DNA from: Candidatus Gastranaerophilales bacterium
GTDB taxonomy: Bacteria; Cyanobacteriota; Vampirovibrionia; Gastranaerophilales; Gastranaerophilaceae
NCBI GenBank assembly: GCA_944326525.1
Contig: CALVEG010000011.1
Coordinates: 1-57,105 of the forward strand
Direction of reading: 5' to 3'
DNA: 57,105 nucleotides
Positions 8,499-17,566 of the stretch are shown in pieces (position 1 is the stretch's first letter; each line of letters begins with the position of its first letter). Position numbers and translations under genes: made by a program. The notes beneath the pieces were generated by a model. That model did not search any database, was not told the origin of the DNA, and saw only the letters and a program-made list of their open reading frames with translations.

Positions 8499-9809
8499 CT
8501 ATTTTGAAACTCTACCAGGAACAACAACTCCGCCTTTCAAATTCTTTTTGTAGAATTCAACGTGCGGCTGAAGAACACTGTCAAGCACTTCAGGGAAAGC
8601 GATTCCTTTAGTAATTTTTTCAACAATTTCCTGATAAACTGTAGCATACGCTCTTAATTGAGTCATAGCACCTGCAGCTTCAGGAGTTAAGCCCATTTTA
8701 AGTGTGTCAATATGTTCACAGAAGAATGCACCCGTAACTTCGTAAGATTTGCAAAGCGCGCCGATGTAGCTTTCTGCATTTTCTTTGCATTCGCCGTTGT
8801 CATTCGGAACAGTCAGAGCGAAAACAAGTTTGTTTGCAGGGTTAAAATGAGCTTCTGCACTGTGGTGCATTGCATCAGGAACTTTTGCAACTTGTTTTAA
8901 AGTATCTTTTACGGATTCATTCTGCATTTGAGCATGCCAGTAAACGGTGTTTTCAAAAATTGAACCCATATATTGATGAACTGATGCTTCAATTCCGCTC
9001 ATTTTTGCATCCGCCCAGAAAATACCTTCTTTTAATGCGATATTGTTTGCAAAATCATCAGAAAGTGAAATTTCAGAAACTTCTTGAGCTGCTGAAAGCA
9101 TTTTAACCATATCTTCTTTTTTCATGCCAGCATAAGCCAAAGTAAACAAAGCATGATCATCAAAAGCAGAAAATCTTCCGCCGACATCATCGTGGATGTA
9201 TAAATCACCCAACCAGCCATTTTCGTTAGAAGTTCTTCTCAATTCGCTTTTTTCTTTGTTAGCATCGGTAACTGCAATAAAATGTTTAGCTGCCAATTTT
9301 TCAGCCTCAACTTGGCTGTTACCTTGAGCTTTGTATTCATCAATTAACATTTGCTGTATTCTCAAAAATCCGTCTTTTGTTTCAAAAGTTGAACCTGATT
9401 TTGAAGCAATCATATAGTTTGATGAAGTAACCTTGTTGCCCATTCTATATAAAAATCTTTCAAAACTTGCAGAATCAACATCTGAATAAAAAGCAATTTT
9501 ATCTTGGCAAACATTCAAGCCGTTAATGCTCAACATATGTTCTACAGTATGCTTTGAACCACCGATACCCATAACGCTAAGTCTTTCGCAACCTGTTTGT
9601 GCTTTTAATTTTTCTGCAAGCGTATAAATTTCATCAACTCTTTTAATCTGTTCTTGCGGAAGATTTACCCAATTAAGAAACTGACCTTTTTGGTTTGCTC
9701 TTTTTGAAAATTCTCCAACAAATTTTGATACATTACCCTCGTATTTCGAAAAATCAAAACCGAAGAAATCACAGGTTAAACCTGATTTACAAATACATGC
9801 CTGAGCCAT
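8499..9809 (-). CDS. pgi: Glucose-6-phosphate isomerase
   Basis: Interconverts glucose-6-phosphate and fructose-6-phosphate in glycolysis and gluconeogenesis (cytoplasm). 436 residues, the short bacterial type. Visible signatures: VMGIGGSKHTVEH (sugar-phosphate region), SKSGSTFETKDGF (SIS-domain phosphate loop) and DVGGRFSAFDDHA (the family's GGRFS block). The Ala-Cys-rich first 12 residues are unusual, but ATG 9809 has GGAGAG 7 nt upstream and no better start exists. Together with enolase at 26012 it indicates an active glycolytic backbone. Confidence 0.93.
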   Translation of the reverse strand: MAQACICKSGLTCDFFGFDFSKYEGNVSKFVGEFSKRANQKGQFLNWVNLPQEQIKRVDEIYTLAEKLKAQTGCERLSVMGIGGSKHTVEHMLSINGLNVCQDKIAFYSDVDSASFERFLYRMGNKVTSSNYMIASKSGSTFETKDGFLRIQQMLIDEYKAQGNSQVEAEKLAAKHFIAVTDANKEKSELRRTSNENGWLGDLYIHDDVGGRFSAFDDHALFTLAYAGMKKEDMVKMLSAAQEVSEISLSDDFANNIALKEGIFWADAKMSGIEASVHQYMGSIFENTVYWHAQMQNESVKDTLKQVAKVPDAMHHSAEAHFNPANKLVFALTVPNDNGECKENAESYIGALCKSYEVTGAFFCEHIDTLKMGLTPEAAGAMTQLRAYATVYQEIVEKITKGIAFPEVLDSVLQPHVEFYKKNLKGGVVVPGRVSK

Positions 9810-9864
9810 TTTGTACTCTCCTTTTATTTTTATTTAGCCAATAATATATTAACATAAAAAGATT

Positions 9865-10767
9865 TTACACTAAGTGTCTTATATATCTTTTAATTTTTGA
9901 TTTTAAAGTCGAATTTTTTATTCCTTTTTTAACAGAAACCATCTGACAGTTTTCCGGCTGGGTAGCACGAGGATAATTCACATCCTTCGGTCCAAAAAGC
10001 ATTGCATATCCGACTTTGTAATTTTCAGGAATTTCAAGATGATCACAAAGTTCAGGGAAAATCCTTAAAACAGCATAAGCTAATCCGCACCAACAAGTCC
10101 CAATTCCCATACTCTGTGCATAAAGTTCAAAATATGAAAGTGCAATAACAGGATCTATCGCAGCACAAGGCGCATCAGCAGGAGTTGAAACTACAACCAT
10201 GTGAGGAGCACCTCTAAAAATTATATCTTCACCTTTCAAAAAAGCATCTTTATATCGCTCAAATTTTTTAGTCGCAAAATTGATTACAGGAGATGTAATT
10301 CCGTTTAAAATAATATTTCTTTTGTCGCAGCAAGAAAGAATTCTTAAGAGTTTTCCGTTTGCGTAATCCCTGAATTCATCCATAACCCCAACATCATCAA
10401 TAAATGAAAAATGAAGTCTGTGATCGTTTACGCCTGTCGGAACCCAATTAAGCATATTTTTTAATTTTTCTATTGTTTCTTTATCAAGATTTTCACGCTT
10501 GTAGTGCCTGTCACTTCTTCTGTTTTTAATCAAATTCAAAACCTTATCGCTTTCAGGCAAATTATTCGGCAAATCGGAATTTTCAGGATCCTTGCCCATA
10601 ATTGATAATGCCCCAACGGGACAAACTGCCATACAATGCTGACATTTTTTGCATTTGCTTTCATCCAAAACCGGAATTTTATTTTCATCAAATTTTAAAG
10701 CTTTACTAAGACAATCCTTCACACATTTTCCGCAGTGAATACATTTTTCATTTACACTAAATTCCAT
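9865..10767 (-). CDS. Ferredoxin-nitroreductase fusion protein
   Basis: Residues ~8-60 hold two 4Fe-4S motifs (CIHCGKCVKDC and CKKCQHCMAVCP). Residues ~80-300 are a nitroreductase-fold FMN domain (NRRSDRHYKRENLD, WVPTGVNDH, GIGTCWCGLAYAV). Proteins of this type are thought to pass electrons from iron-sulphur clusters to FMN for reduction of nitro compounds or other acceptors in anaerobes; the physiological substrate is unknown. I prefer ATG 10767 (AAGGTGG 5-6 nt upstream) to the GTG three codons earlier, which lies within the ribosome site. Divergent from the DUF4145 gene. Confidence 0.9.
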   Translation of the reverse strand: MEFSVNEKCIHCGKCVKDCLSKALKFDENKIPVLDESKCKKCQHCMAVCPVGALSIMGKDPENSDLPNNLPESDKVLNLIKNRRSDRHYKRENLDKETIEKLKNMLNWVPTGVNDHRLHFSFIDDVGVMDEFRDYANGKLLRILSCCDKRNIILNGITSPVINFATKKFERYKDAFLKGEDIIFRGAPHMVVVSTPADAPCAAIDPVIALSYFELYAQSMGIGTCWCGLAYAVLRIFPELCDHLEIPENYKVGYAMLFGPKDVNYPRATQPENCQMVSVKKGIKNSTLKSKIKRYIRHLV

Positions 10768-10881
10768 ATTTACCACCTTAAAATTACATTGTTACACAAC
10801 CATTTTGACCGTAAAAACAAAATAAAATCAATACTTGCCGCAAAAATATTTTTACGTGATAATAATTTTCGGAGATTGAGG

Positions 10882-11565
10882 ATGGCAACAAATTTTGATT
10901 TTCTAAAAAGCACTGATAAAAACCTTTTTGACATAATTACGGAAGCTGAAAAGCTTTATCGTGATGAATATTTTGAACAGTGCATGACACAAACAAGAAG
11001 GTTTGCCGAAAATGTCTGCAAAGATGTTCTTGGAAACAGAAGAACTTCTGAAGAAACTTTCGATGATATGCTTGCAACACTCAAAGACAAAGCCGAAGGT
11101 AATCCGCAAGAAAAAGAATTTTTGGATGATTTGTATTTTTTAAAAAGAAAAGGCAACAAATCCACCCACTCCTCAACAGTTAAAAAAGACGGTATAACAG
11201 CTTTAGAATGTCTTCAAAGAGCTTTTGAAGTTGCAATCAGCTATTCGGTTTACAAAAACGGCCCCAGTGACAAACTATTACGAATGCAATATGATACGGA
11301 GCTTCTTGTCACAGGTAAGAAAAATAAATCGCTTGCAGAAAGATACAACGAGAAAAAAATTCAATATAAAAAAACAAAAACCAAAGAACTTCCACAAAAA
11401 AAAGTTCAAACAACTAAAAAAAATCAAAAACAAAAATCAAAACCCGCAGCAAAATCCAAAACTAAGTCAAAAATTCCCGTATTCGGTATTGTAATGTTGA
11501 TAGCTTTTACGATATCTTTAACTATTATCGGATTTTTATTTTTAACATCATTAAGACCATATTAA
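10882..11565 (+). CDS. DUF4145 domain membrane-anchored protein
   Basis: 227 residues from ATG 10882 (GGAGATTGAGG directly upstream; the longer open frame upstream has no start signal). Residues ~5-120 match the DUF4145 pattern (YFEQCMTQTRRFAENVCK, LKRKGNKSTHSS, ALECLQRAFEVAISY), a helical domain found alone or with nucleases and helicases. A very Lys-rich linker (~150-200) follows, then a C-terminal transmembrane helix (VFGIVMLIAFTISLTIIGFL). The domain would face the cytoplasm on a basic tether. 15 nt before a TPR gene, so probably an operon. Confidence 0.75.
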   Translation: MATNFDFLKSTDKNLFDIITEAEKLYRDEYFEQCMTQTRRFAENVCKDVLGNRRTSEETFDDMLATLKDKAEGNPQEKEFLDDLYFLKRKGNKSTHSSTVKKDGITALECLQRAFEVAISYSVYKNGPSDKLLRMQYDTELLVTGKKNKSLAERYNEKKIQYKKTKTKELPQKKVQTTKKNQKQKSKPAAKSKTKSKIPVFGIVMLIAFTISLTIIGFLFLTSLRPY

Positions 11566-11580
11566 AACAAAGAGGAAAAC

Positions 11581-12069
11581 ATGGACGATTATAAAACTTA
11601 CCTTGATGAAGGGATTTCAGATATAAATAACGGCAAATTTTCAGATGCAATTGAAAAAATTAACAAATCAATAGAACTAAAAAATGATTGGGATATTTCA
11701 TATTTTTACAGAGCAGTCGCAAATCAGGCTTTGGAAAACTATAACGACGCAATGCTTGATTATACAAAAACCATACAACTTAACGAAAAAATGACAGATG
11801 CCTATTACAACCGCGCAAACATAATTCTTAGCCGTAAAGACATCGAAAATCCAAACATTGAAAATGCCGTTAAAGATTTGGAAAAAGCACTTGAACTTGA
11901 TCCCAAATTCATTGATGCTTTATTTGCAATGGCTGCTGCCCAAAAAAAACTTGGTGAATACCATAAAGCTCTTAAATATCTTGAAAAATTACTGGAAATT
12001 GAACCAAATGCAATTTATGCAAAAGCATTAAAAAAACTTCTTCTTGATAAATATATTGTAAAAAATTAA
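11581..12069 (+). CDS. TPR-repeat protein
   Basis: 162 residues made of about four tetratricopeptide repeats (for example YFYRAVANQALENYNDAM, AYYNRANIILS, ALFAMAAAQKKLGEYHKAL). TPRs bind partner proteins; no catalytic domain or export signal is present. AGAGGAAAAC precedes ATG. Follows the DUF4145 gene by 15 nt, so the pair may act together. Confidence 0.85.
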   Translation: MDDYKTYLDEGISDINNGKFSDAIEKINKSIELKNDWDISYFYRAVANQALENYNDAMLDYTKTIQLNEKMTDAYYNRANIILSRKDIENPNIENAVKDLEKALELDPKFIDALFAMAAAQKKLGEYHKALKYLEKLLEIEPNAIYAKALKKLLLDKYIVKN

Positions 12070-12151
12070 AATAATCTTTACATTTAGCACTTGAAATTTT
12101 TTTTTGTTTTTTAAAAAATGTACTTGGAAAAATTATAAGGATTTATAGAAT

Positions 12152-12907
12152 ATGCATTTAACCCGAATTGGAGCGCGTGTGCGCTATAGTAGAATGAGTT
12201 TGAAAAAATTCACTCCTCAAAAAATAATTAAAGAAAAAGTAAACAAAGCTGCAATTAAAAAAGTTGTTCCTGTAACCATGGTAGTAGCAGAATCTATTGC
12301 CCCAATCTCAGGACGTGCTCAAAGTCTTTTAAAAGCTGAACCGGAAATATTTAATTTATCTCGCTTTGAACTTCCAAAATTTGCAGGAGTTCCTCTTAAA
12401 ATTGAAGAAAATACGTATCCATATCCTCTTAGCAAATTGTCATTGGATCCGAAAAATAAATTCAACAAAAATTCTAAGTTTTTACGCACAGAATACCCCG
12501 GCACAGCAGAAGAACTTAATTATTTTATTGAAAAACTAATCCCCAAGAAGAACGGAACCAAAAAAGATAATCCCTTCTATGGAAAAGGACAAGCTTTCAT
12601 TGATGCCGGTAAAAAATATAATGTTAACCCTACATTTCTTGTCGCTATAGCTATGCAGGAATCAGGTAGAGGAACGTCACACGCTGCCGTTAAAAAGAAT
12701 AATATCGGCGGAATTATGTTAAATAGCGGACATAAACATTTTGACAGCGTCGAAAAATGTATCGACGATATGGCTAGAATAATTAATAGAAGAATTAATG
12801 AACATTTGACAACAGTTGATGCTATTGGCCACTCAGGCAAGTATTGCGCTAGATCTGCAAGTAGTCAATGGATCAAAAATGTTATGTTTTATGTAAATCA
12901 AATGTAA
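12152..12907 (+). CDS. GH73-type N-acetylglucosaminidase (peptidoglycan hydrolase)
   Basis: Residues ~145-250 form a glucosaminidase/lysozyme-like domain (YNVNPTFLVAIAMQESGRGT, KKNNIGGIM, FDSVEKCIDDMARII). The E in QESGRG is the expected general acid. The N-terminus is a long basic region (about 25 residues) followed by a hydrophobic stretch VVPVTMVVAESIAP ending SGRAQS, readable as a signal peptide with a long n-region. It would cleave glycan strands of the cell wall. Start ATG 12152 has AAGGA 10 nt upstream; ATG 12194 is an alternative that keeps the export region. Confidence 0.8.
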   Translation: MHLTRIGARVRYSRMSLKKFTPQKIIKEKVNKAAIKKVVPVTMVVAESIAPISGRAQSLLKAEPEIFNLSRFELPKFAGVPLKIEENTYPYPLSKLSLDPKNKFNKNSKFLRTEYPGTAEELNYFIEKLIPKKNGTKKDNPFYGKGQAFIDAGKKYNVNPTFLVAIAMQESGRGTSHAAVKKNNIGGIMLNSGHKHFDSVEKCIDDMARIINRRINEHLTTVDAIGHSGKYCARSASSQWIKNVMFYVNQM

Positions 12908-12915
12908 TAATGCTA

Positions 12916-14157
12916 TTAAATTAATTCTTTATTCAATTCTTCATATTGAGCAGTTTCTAAAGCATCATTTTCAAAATATTTTGTAAATTTGGGATTGTCA
13001 TTGTCTTTTGAAACTGCTTTTATTATATCCTTTACAAGTTCAAATTTTTCATCCGGACTCATTTGAGGATATTCTTTTACCAAAGCTTCTCGCAATTGTA
13101 ATTTTGCTTTTATCGGTTCTGCTCCGGAAGAAATCAGCTTGTTATGAGCATTCATTCTTGAAACATTTGTGTATTGACCAAATTCTGACAATCTTATTGC
13201 ATAATACAATGTATTATAATAGTTTTTGTTATTTATCAAATTTTTACCGTCACGAACTGATTCTATAAAATAAGCAAAATTTTTCGCAAATTCTTTAGTA
13301 ACACCATTTCCAGGTAATACTCTGGTTAAATTAATGTTAAAATACCCGCCTTTCAATGGATCGGTTTCATATTCCAACATATCCTTCATATAAGTCTTAA
13401 CACCATCTGCAAACCACAATTTGTTTGCTCTTTCATCCATTATGTCCAGACAATGATGAACCTGATCCATTGTGTATACTTCCGGAAAATTATCCGCTTT
13501 ATTCAAACTCAAAATTCTTTGATCTGTATTAAACCAAAAATTTCCTTTAAAATGATTTACTACTTCTGTGTCTGAAAGAGAAGATGCATTTCGTAAAACT
13601 ACAAAAGATTTATTTAATCCACTGCCAGGAAATGCTCTTCTTAATCCTACAGAACAAGTCGGATCATAGCCTGCTGCTATTATTTTTACTCCGCCTGCAA
13701 CTCTTTCAGCTGCCTGATAAACTCGTGTTACAAATTCATTTTCAATCCGCTCTGAAACAGCATTTAAATTTGGAAATCCTGTTACTTGTTCAAAATGTTC
13801 TACAAAACCCTTTTTCATCTCAGGGGTTAATTGCTCTAAAAATCCGAAATTCTTTGCTCGTATTACCTTATTTTCAGGATATTTAAAATCATCTAATGCT
13901 TCATAGTATGGCGCATATTTCAATTTTTCCCACTGTTTTATGGCATCATCCAATGATTTTATTGATACTTCCTGAAGTGCATGGGTTATGCCGGTAAATG
14001 ATATACTCTGTTTATTATCAACATTCGATTTTTTTTCAAATGTATCTTTATTTATTAAATTTTGATTGTTAATATATAAATTTGAATTTGGTTTTGTTGT
14101 GTTATTTATATTTCTGTATTTATTAAAGTAAATGTTATTTGTTAATGTAATATTCAT
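12916..14157 (-). CDS. Unknown protein with nucleotidyltransferase-like block
   Basis: 413 residues, no family recognised with certainty. Residues 1-55 are Asn-rich and end in QSISFTGI. Near residue 165 the block AAGYDPTCSVGL then AFPGSGLNKSFVVL has the layout of the nucleotidyltransferase loop (G, polar run, P-G-S-x-L-D-x-hydrophobics), but the usual catalytic Asp pair is replaced by Gly/Asn. If the fold is right it may be inactive. Starts 15 nt after the PHP gene stop with AGGTGG upstream, so the two form an operon. Confidence 0.5.
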   Translation of the reverse strand: MNITLTNNIYFNKYRNINNTTKPNSNLYINNQNLINKDTFEKKSNVDNKQSISFTGITHALQEVSIKSLDDAIKQWEKLKYAPYYEALDDFKYPENKVIRAKNFGFLEQLTPEMKKGFVEHFEQVTGFPNLNAVSERIENEFVTRVYQAAERVAGGVKIIAAGYDPTCSVGLRRAFPGSGLNKSFVVLRNASSLSDTEVVNHFKGNFWFNTDQRILSLNKADNFPEVYTMDQVHHCLDIMDERANKLWFADGVKTYMKDMLEYETDPLKGGYFNINLTRVLPGNGVTKEFAKNFAYFIESVRDGKNLINNKNYYNTLYYAIRLSEFGQYTNVSRMNAHNKLISSGAEPIKAKLQLREALVKEYPQMSPDEKFELVKDIIKAVSKDNDNPKFTKYFENDALETAQYEELNKELI

Positions 14158-14172
14158 TCTTCCACCTTATTT

Positions 14173-15537
14173 TTACATTGTTAATTTGAATAATTTCCCT
14201 TTGTGATTATCCTGCCCGCCAAGGTTTAATAGTCCGAGTTTTTCAGTCTGTGTTTGAAGTGATTCTATTATATCAGGACTTATTCTTTCATTATAAGCTT
14301 GATGAAACGATTCACTCGCTTTTATTAACCCTTTTGAATTTTCAATAAAATATTTAAAAGTTTCCGCAGGATTTTCAACTTTTTCTGCTAAATAAGCAGG
14401 ATGTGCAAATGCCATAAATATCCCTTGTTCATCCTTAAATGCTTCAATTACTTCTTCAAAAGTATTTTCACTCGGAGCTATAAGTTTACCGTTTTCAAAG
14501 TGCGGAGCGTATTTTTTGAATATAACCTGAAAATCTCTTGATTCTCCTATATCCGCTGGTAATTTACCTTTGTCATGTAAAATCCCAACTGATGCGCCTT
14601 TGGAATCTGACATTATTTGCTTGTATAAAGTTTCGGGATTTTGTCCGGTTCTTTGAGCATATTGCGTTACGGCATGCTTCGTCTGCAAATAATGATAAGC
14701 CTTCCAGTGAAGATTCATCATATTTCCATATTTTTCATATTCGTAATATTTAGAAAACTCCTCAATAGAAAATTTTGCTAGTGAATTTATATTTTTTGCT
14801 TCATTTATAAAATTATTTACCATATTTGATCTCTTTTGATGAATTTTATCTAGAAATTCATTTATCTTAGGAGAATAAGGATTTATACCATAAACAAGAA
14901 GTTCGGAAACTTCACATTCATTACCAGATTTTGGTGAACTATGTGCAAAACTTACTTCTATTGCAGGCACAAAATCAAGATTTTTGTATCTTACTGGATT
15001 GCCTGATATCACTGTCATTGCTTCCTTTAATCCTTTTACAGTATCGTGGTCGCTTAAGGCATATATAAATTTGTTTTTTGTTTTCAAATAAAGTAAATCT
15101 GCATAATCAGTCGCATCATCAAGAAGATTTTTTACTAATCCTACTCCGTCAGAATAATTTGAATGGCTATGCAAATCTGCCCTAAAAACACCTTGTTTCA
15201 TATTATCTGCAGTCGCTTCATAACTTGCTTTTTTTAATCTCGGAAGCATTTTCAATAATTCTTCTCCGCTCATTATGCAGGACAAACGGCTCGGATTAAC
15301 CTCTGTATCAGATAATTTGCTCATTGAACCTGCTATTGACTTTGCAAGTTTTGAAACCGGACGACCTTTAGAAGCATAAATTACTCCTAAGCCTGCTGCA
15401 AGTACAGCTGAAGAATATGTTATTGCTTTGTGTTCACTATAAAAAATTTCTGCTTTACTTGGCGGTAATATCACCCTGTGCTGTTGCATTGAAATACTGT
15501 TTCTGTTGTTGTTTAAATTAACTCCTGAGACCTTCAT
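14173..15537 (-). CDS. PHP-domain metal-dependent phosphoesterase
   Basis: The PHP domain has all its metal motifs: RADLHSHSNYSDG (~120), YALSDHDTVKG (~160), VPAIEVSF, AFAHPAYL (~385) and GGQDNHKG near the end. PHP enzymes hydrolyse phosphoesters (histidinol-phosphate phosphatase, nucleases, polymerase-linked domains); the substrate is unknown. Residues ~36-52 are a short hydrophobic segment (AITYSSAVLAAGLGVIYA) that may anchor it to a membrane. I prefer ATG 15537 to the GTG nine codons earlier; an AGGG sits about 12 nt upstream. First gene of a two-gene unit. Confidence 0.8.
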   Translation of the reverse strand: MKVSGVNLNNNRNSISMQQHRVILPPSKAEIFYSEHKAITYSSAVLAAGLGVIYASKGRPVSKLAKSIAGSMSKLSDTEVNPSRLSCIMSGEELLKMLPRLKKASYEATADNMKQGVFRADLHSHSNYSDGVGLVKNLLDDATDYADLLYLKTKNKFIYALSDHDTVKGLKEAMTVISGNPVRYKNLDFVPAIEVSFAHSSPKSGNECEVSELLVYGINPYSPKINEFLDKIHQKRSNMVNNFINEAKNINSLAKFSIEEFSKYYEYEKYGNMMNLHWKAYHYLQTKHAVTQYAQRTGQNPETLYKQIMSDSKGASVGILHDKGKLPADIGESRDFQVIFKKYAPHFENGKLIAPSENTFEEVIEAFKDEQGIFMAFAHPAYLAEKVENPAETFKYFIENSKGLIKASESFHQAYNERISPDIIESLQTQTEKLGLLNLGGQDNHKGKLFKLTM

Positions 15538-15564
15538 TTTCTTTACCCTAACACTTATTTCCAC

Positions 15565-16036
15565 ACTTTATTCTTATTTAAAACAAATATTTTGTTTTTA
15601 GCTATTCTACAACAAGACCTGTTTTTATTATATTTTTTTTCCAACAAAAAAACGCTTAAAATCTTAATTAATTTTAATATAAAAATGATAAAAATTAAAA
15701 TTATTTACATAAATTTATATTTTAATTTTTATATTTAAAATTAAACTAAAAATTTTTAAAATAATTACATAATAATTACATAAAAAATATTTTTTTTTAA
15801 ATTGTTTTTACCTTTGTAAAACTCTTGCAAATTAAGGTATTACAGAACATTTTGCTTTGAAAATTTATTAACTTTTTTTAAAAAATTTTCTTTTTAAAAA
15901 CTTAATGCTAAATTATCAATATAAATTCAAAAAATATAAAAAATTTTAATAAGAATAAAAAAACATTTATATAGAGGATGTTATTAGAAAAAAACTAAAT
16001 TATATTTAAATCACTTACTTAACAAGGAGGATAATT
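15565..16036. other. Very AT-rich intergenic region
   Basis: About 470 bp between divergent genes with no open frame, almost pure A/T between 15640 and 16010 with long A and T runs. It must contain promoters for the PHP unit and for the solenoid gene at 16037, but A/T runs make any -10 choice unreliable. AAGGAGG near 16025 is the ribosome site of the next gene. Confidence 0.6.
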
Positions 16037-16585
16037 ATGAAAAAAGATTACGAACAAATTCTTAGCAACTATAATGGCGGTGATTTAGACTTGTCAGGTT
16101 GCACAATCAAACATTTGGAACTTGGTAACATTGAAGGTAACCTAAACCTTTCAAAATGTGTTATCGACAAATTGACTATCGGCTGGGTTAGCCAAGAAAT
16201 CAATATGGCAGGCGCTGAAATCAAAAATTTTGCAACTCCTATTGATGCTGATCGTGTTAACATGGCTGGTGTAAAAGTTAAAAAATTACCTGAACACATT
16301 TACACTGGTTGGTTAAGTGTTGAAAAATCTAACATCGAAAAATTAAACACTGAAATCAGAACAAATGTATTCAACATTTCTGGTACTAAAATCGAACAAT
16401 TACCGAAAAATTTCCACGTAAATACTCTTATCGTTGATTCTAAAGTTGCTAAAAATCTTTCATTAACAACTTTAAATCAATGTAATGAACTTGTTATTGA
16501 CGGTCGCAGATATTATGAACAAAATGGTTCTGATTACAATTTCTGCAGCGTAAATTCTGAAAACAAAGAATTTGCTTGCGTATAG
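16037..16585 (+). CDS. Beta-solenoid (LRR/pentapeptide-like) repeat protein
   Basis: 182 residues made of about eight units of 19-21 residues with the pattern L-x-L-S/A-G-x-x-I-x-x-L (GGDLDLSGCTIKHLE, NLNLSKCVIDKLT, EINMAGAEIKNF, VFNISGTKIEQLP). This predicts a right-handed solenoid that binds other proteins. No signal peptide or membrane helix. Strong Shine-Dalgarno AAGGAGG, a long AT-rich upstream region and a strong terminator mark it as a single, probably well-expressed gene. Exact family not recognised. Confidence 0.65.
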   Translation: MKKDYEQILSNYNGGDLDLSGCTIKHLELGNIEGNLNLSKCVIDKLTIGWVSQEINMAGAEIKNFATPIDADRVNMAGVKVKKLPEHIYTGWLSVEKSNIEKLNTEIRTNVFNISGTKIEQLPKNFHVNTLIVDSKVAKNLSLTTLNQCNELVIDGRRYYEQNGSDYNFCSVNSENKEFACV

Positions 16586-16618
16586 TTAATAACTTACATT
16601 GATATTTATAAAATTTAA

Positions 16619-16648
16619 GACTTTGCAATTATTTGCAAAGTCTTTTTT
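16619..16648 (+). terminator. Strong Rho-independent terminator
   Basis: Ten-bp perfect stem (GACTTTGCAA with TTGCAAAGTC, 4-nt loop) followed by six T, just after the solenoid gene and before the convergent small membrane-protein gene. Confidence 0.9.
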
Positions 16649-16862
16649 ATCCGACTAAATTTTTTGATATTTTACTATTCTTTTTTGAATATTTTTCATA
16701 AAAATGAAAAGCTAAAAGATACAAAAACATTGGAATACTGGTAACACAAACAACACTTGCAGCTTCAAAAAAATCCTTTGTATTGGATTTAAATTTTTGT
16801 GTTGTAAAAGTTCTTCCTTTAAATGTATTTTTTTGTGACTGATTTACGGGATAAATTTTCAT
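16647..16862 (-). CDS. Small single-pass membrane protein with NTFKG N-terminal motif
   Basis: 71 residues from ATG 16862, chosen because GGAGAG lies 7 nt upstream; the open frame extends further but without a start signal. N-terminus MKIYPVNQSQKNTFKGRTF, then one hydrophobic helix (ASVVCVTSIPMFLYLLAFHF) and a basic tail. The N-terminal 'NTFKG' resembles SFTG in the 12916 protein. Function unknown. Confidence 0.6.
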   Translation of the reverse strand: MKIYPVNQSQKNTFKGRTFTTQKFKSNTKDFFEAASVVCVTSIPMFLYLLAFHFYEKYSKKNSKISKNLVG

Positions 16863-16986
16863 TTTTCTCTCTCCAAAATTATTTATAATAGTTATTTGCA
16901 GAAAAAACATTATACATACAGGTTATTCATCGGTTAAATTTTTCAAAATTTGACAAAATGAACTTTGATCATTAAAATAGTTAACC

Positions 16987-17520
16987 ATGAAGCAATTTTT
17001 GGTTATTTTATTTTTAACAATATTTATTTCATTTCCTGCTCATGCGGAAAAAGTTTTGACAGGCGGAGTTGAGTATACAACAGATCAAGCAAGAGGAGAA
17101 CTTTTAAAAGAAGAACTTCCGGAACCTGACGGCTTAACAATTCTGACACATATTGCAGATGAAAATTATAAAGAAAATAAAACTGCATTATTAAAAGCTA
17201 ATATTGAAATTAAAGATAGAGTTTTGGCTTTGTTTTCTGACGGATCTTATGCCGTTATGTATAAAGAATCCCCTCTAAATGTCTGGTATTATTCAGAAGA
17301 AGGAATATTAACTCATATTGAAGTTAAAAATCGGGCAGAATATCCTTTTAAAGCATACAAATATGACACGGAAGGAAAGCTTGTTAATATGAGTCTTAGA
17401 GTTTCAAAAGCAGAGACTTTTATTTTTAATCCCGCAGGAAAACTTATTGCACACTGGGTTAAAGAAAACGGTTATGACGAAAACGGCAAAGTTATTATGA
17501 AAAGAAAATACAAAGAATAA
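16987..17520 (+). CDS. Secreted protein, unknown
   Basis: 177 residues. Signal peptide MKQFLVILFLTIFISFPAHA. The mature part contains YD/RHS- or MORN-like beta hairpins (SDGSYAVMYKES, YSEEGILTHIEVK, YDTEGKLVNMSLR, NPAGKLIAHWV, YDENGKVIMK), a pattern found in envelope proteins. No Shine-Dalgarno; TAAAAT lies 8 nt before ATG, so the mRNA may have almost no leader. Function unknown. Confidence 0.6.
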   Translation: MKQFLVILFLTIFISFPAHAEKVLTGGVEYTTDQARGELLKEELPEPDGLTILTHIADENYKENKTALLKANIEIKDRVLALFSDGSYAVMYKESPLNVWYYSEEGILTHIEVKNRAEYPFKAYKYDTEGKLVNMSLRVSKAETFIFNPAGKLIAHWVKENGYDENGKVIMKRKYKE

Positions 17521-17551
17521 ATTTTTTATTCACTTATTGAATTTTATATTT

Positions 17552-17566
17552 TATAATAATTTTGTT
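17552..17566 (+). promoter_or_regulatory. -10 element giving a near-leaderless mRNA for gph
   Basis: TATAAT at 17552-17557 is followed by only 9 nt before ATG 17567, and there is no Shine-Dalgarno sequence. Transcription would start within about 3 nt of the start codon. Confidence 0.5.

Noticed and set aside
16987-17520. RHS/YD-repeat toxin.
   Set aside because: Only a few loose beta-hairpin units in a 177-residue protein; no RHS core or toxin tip.
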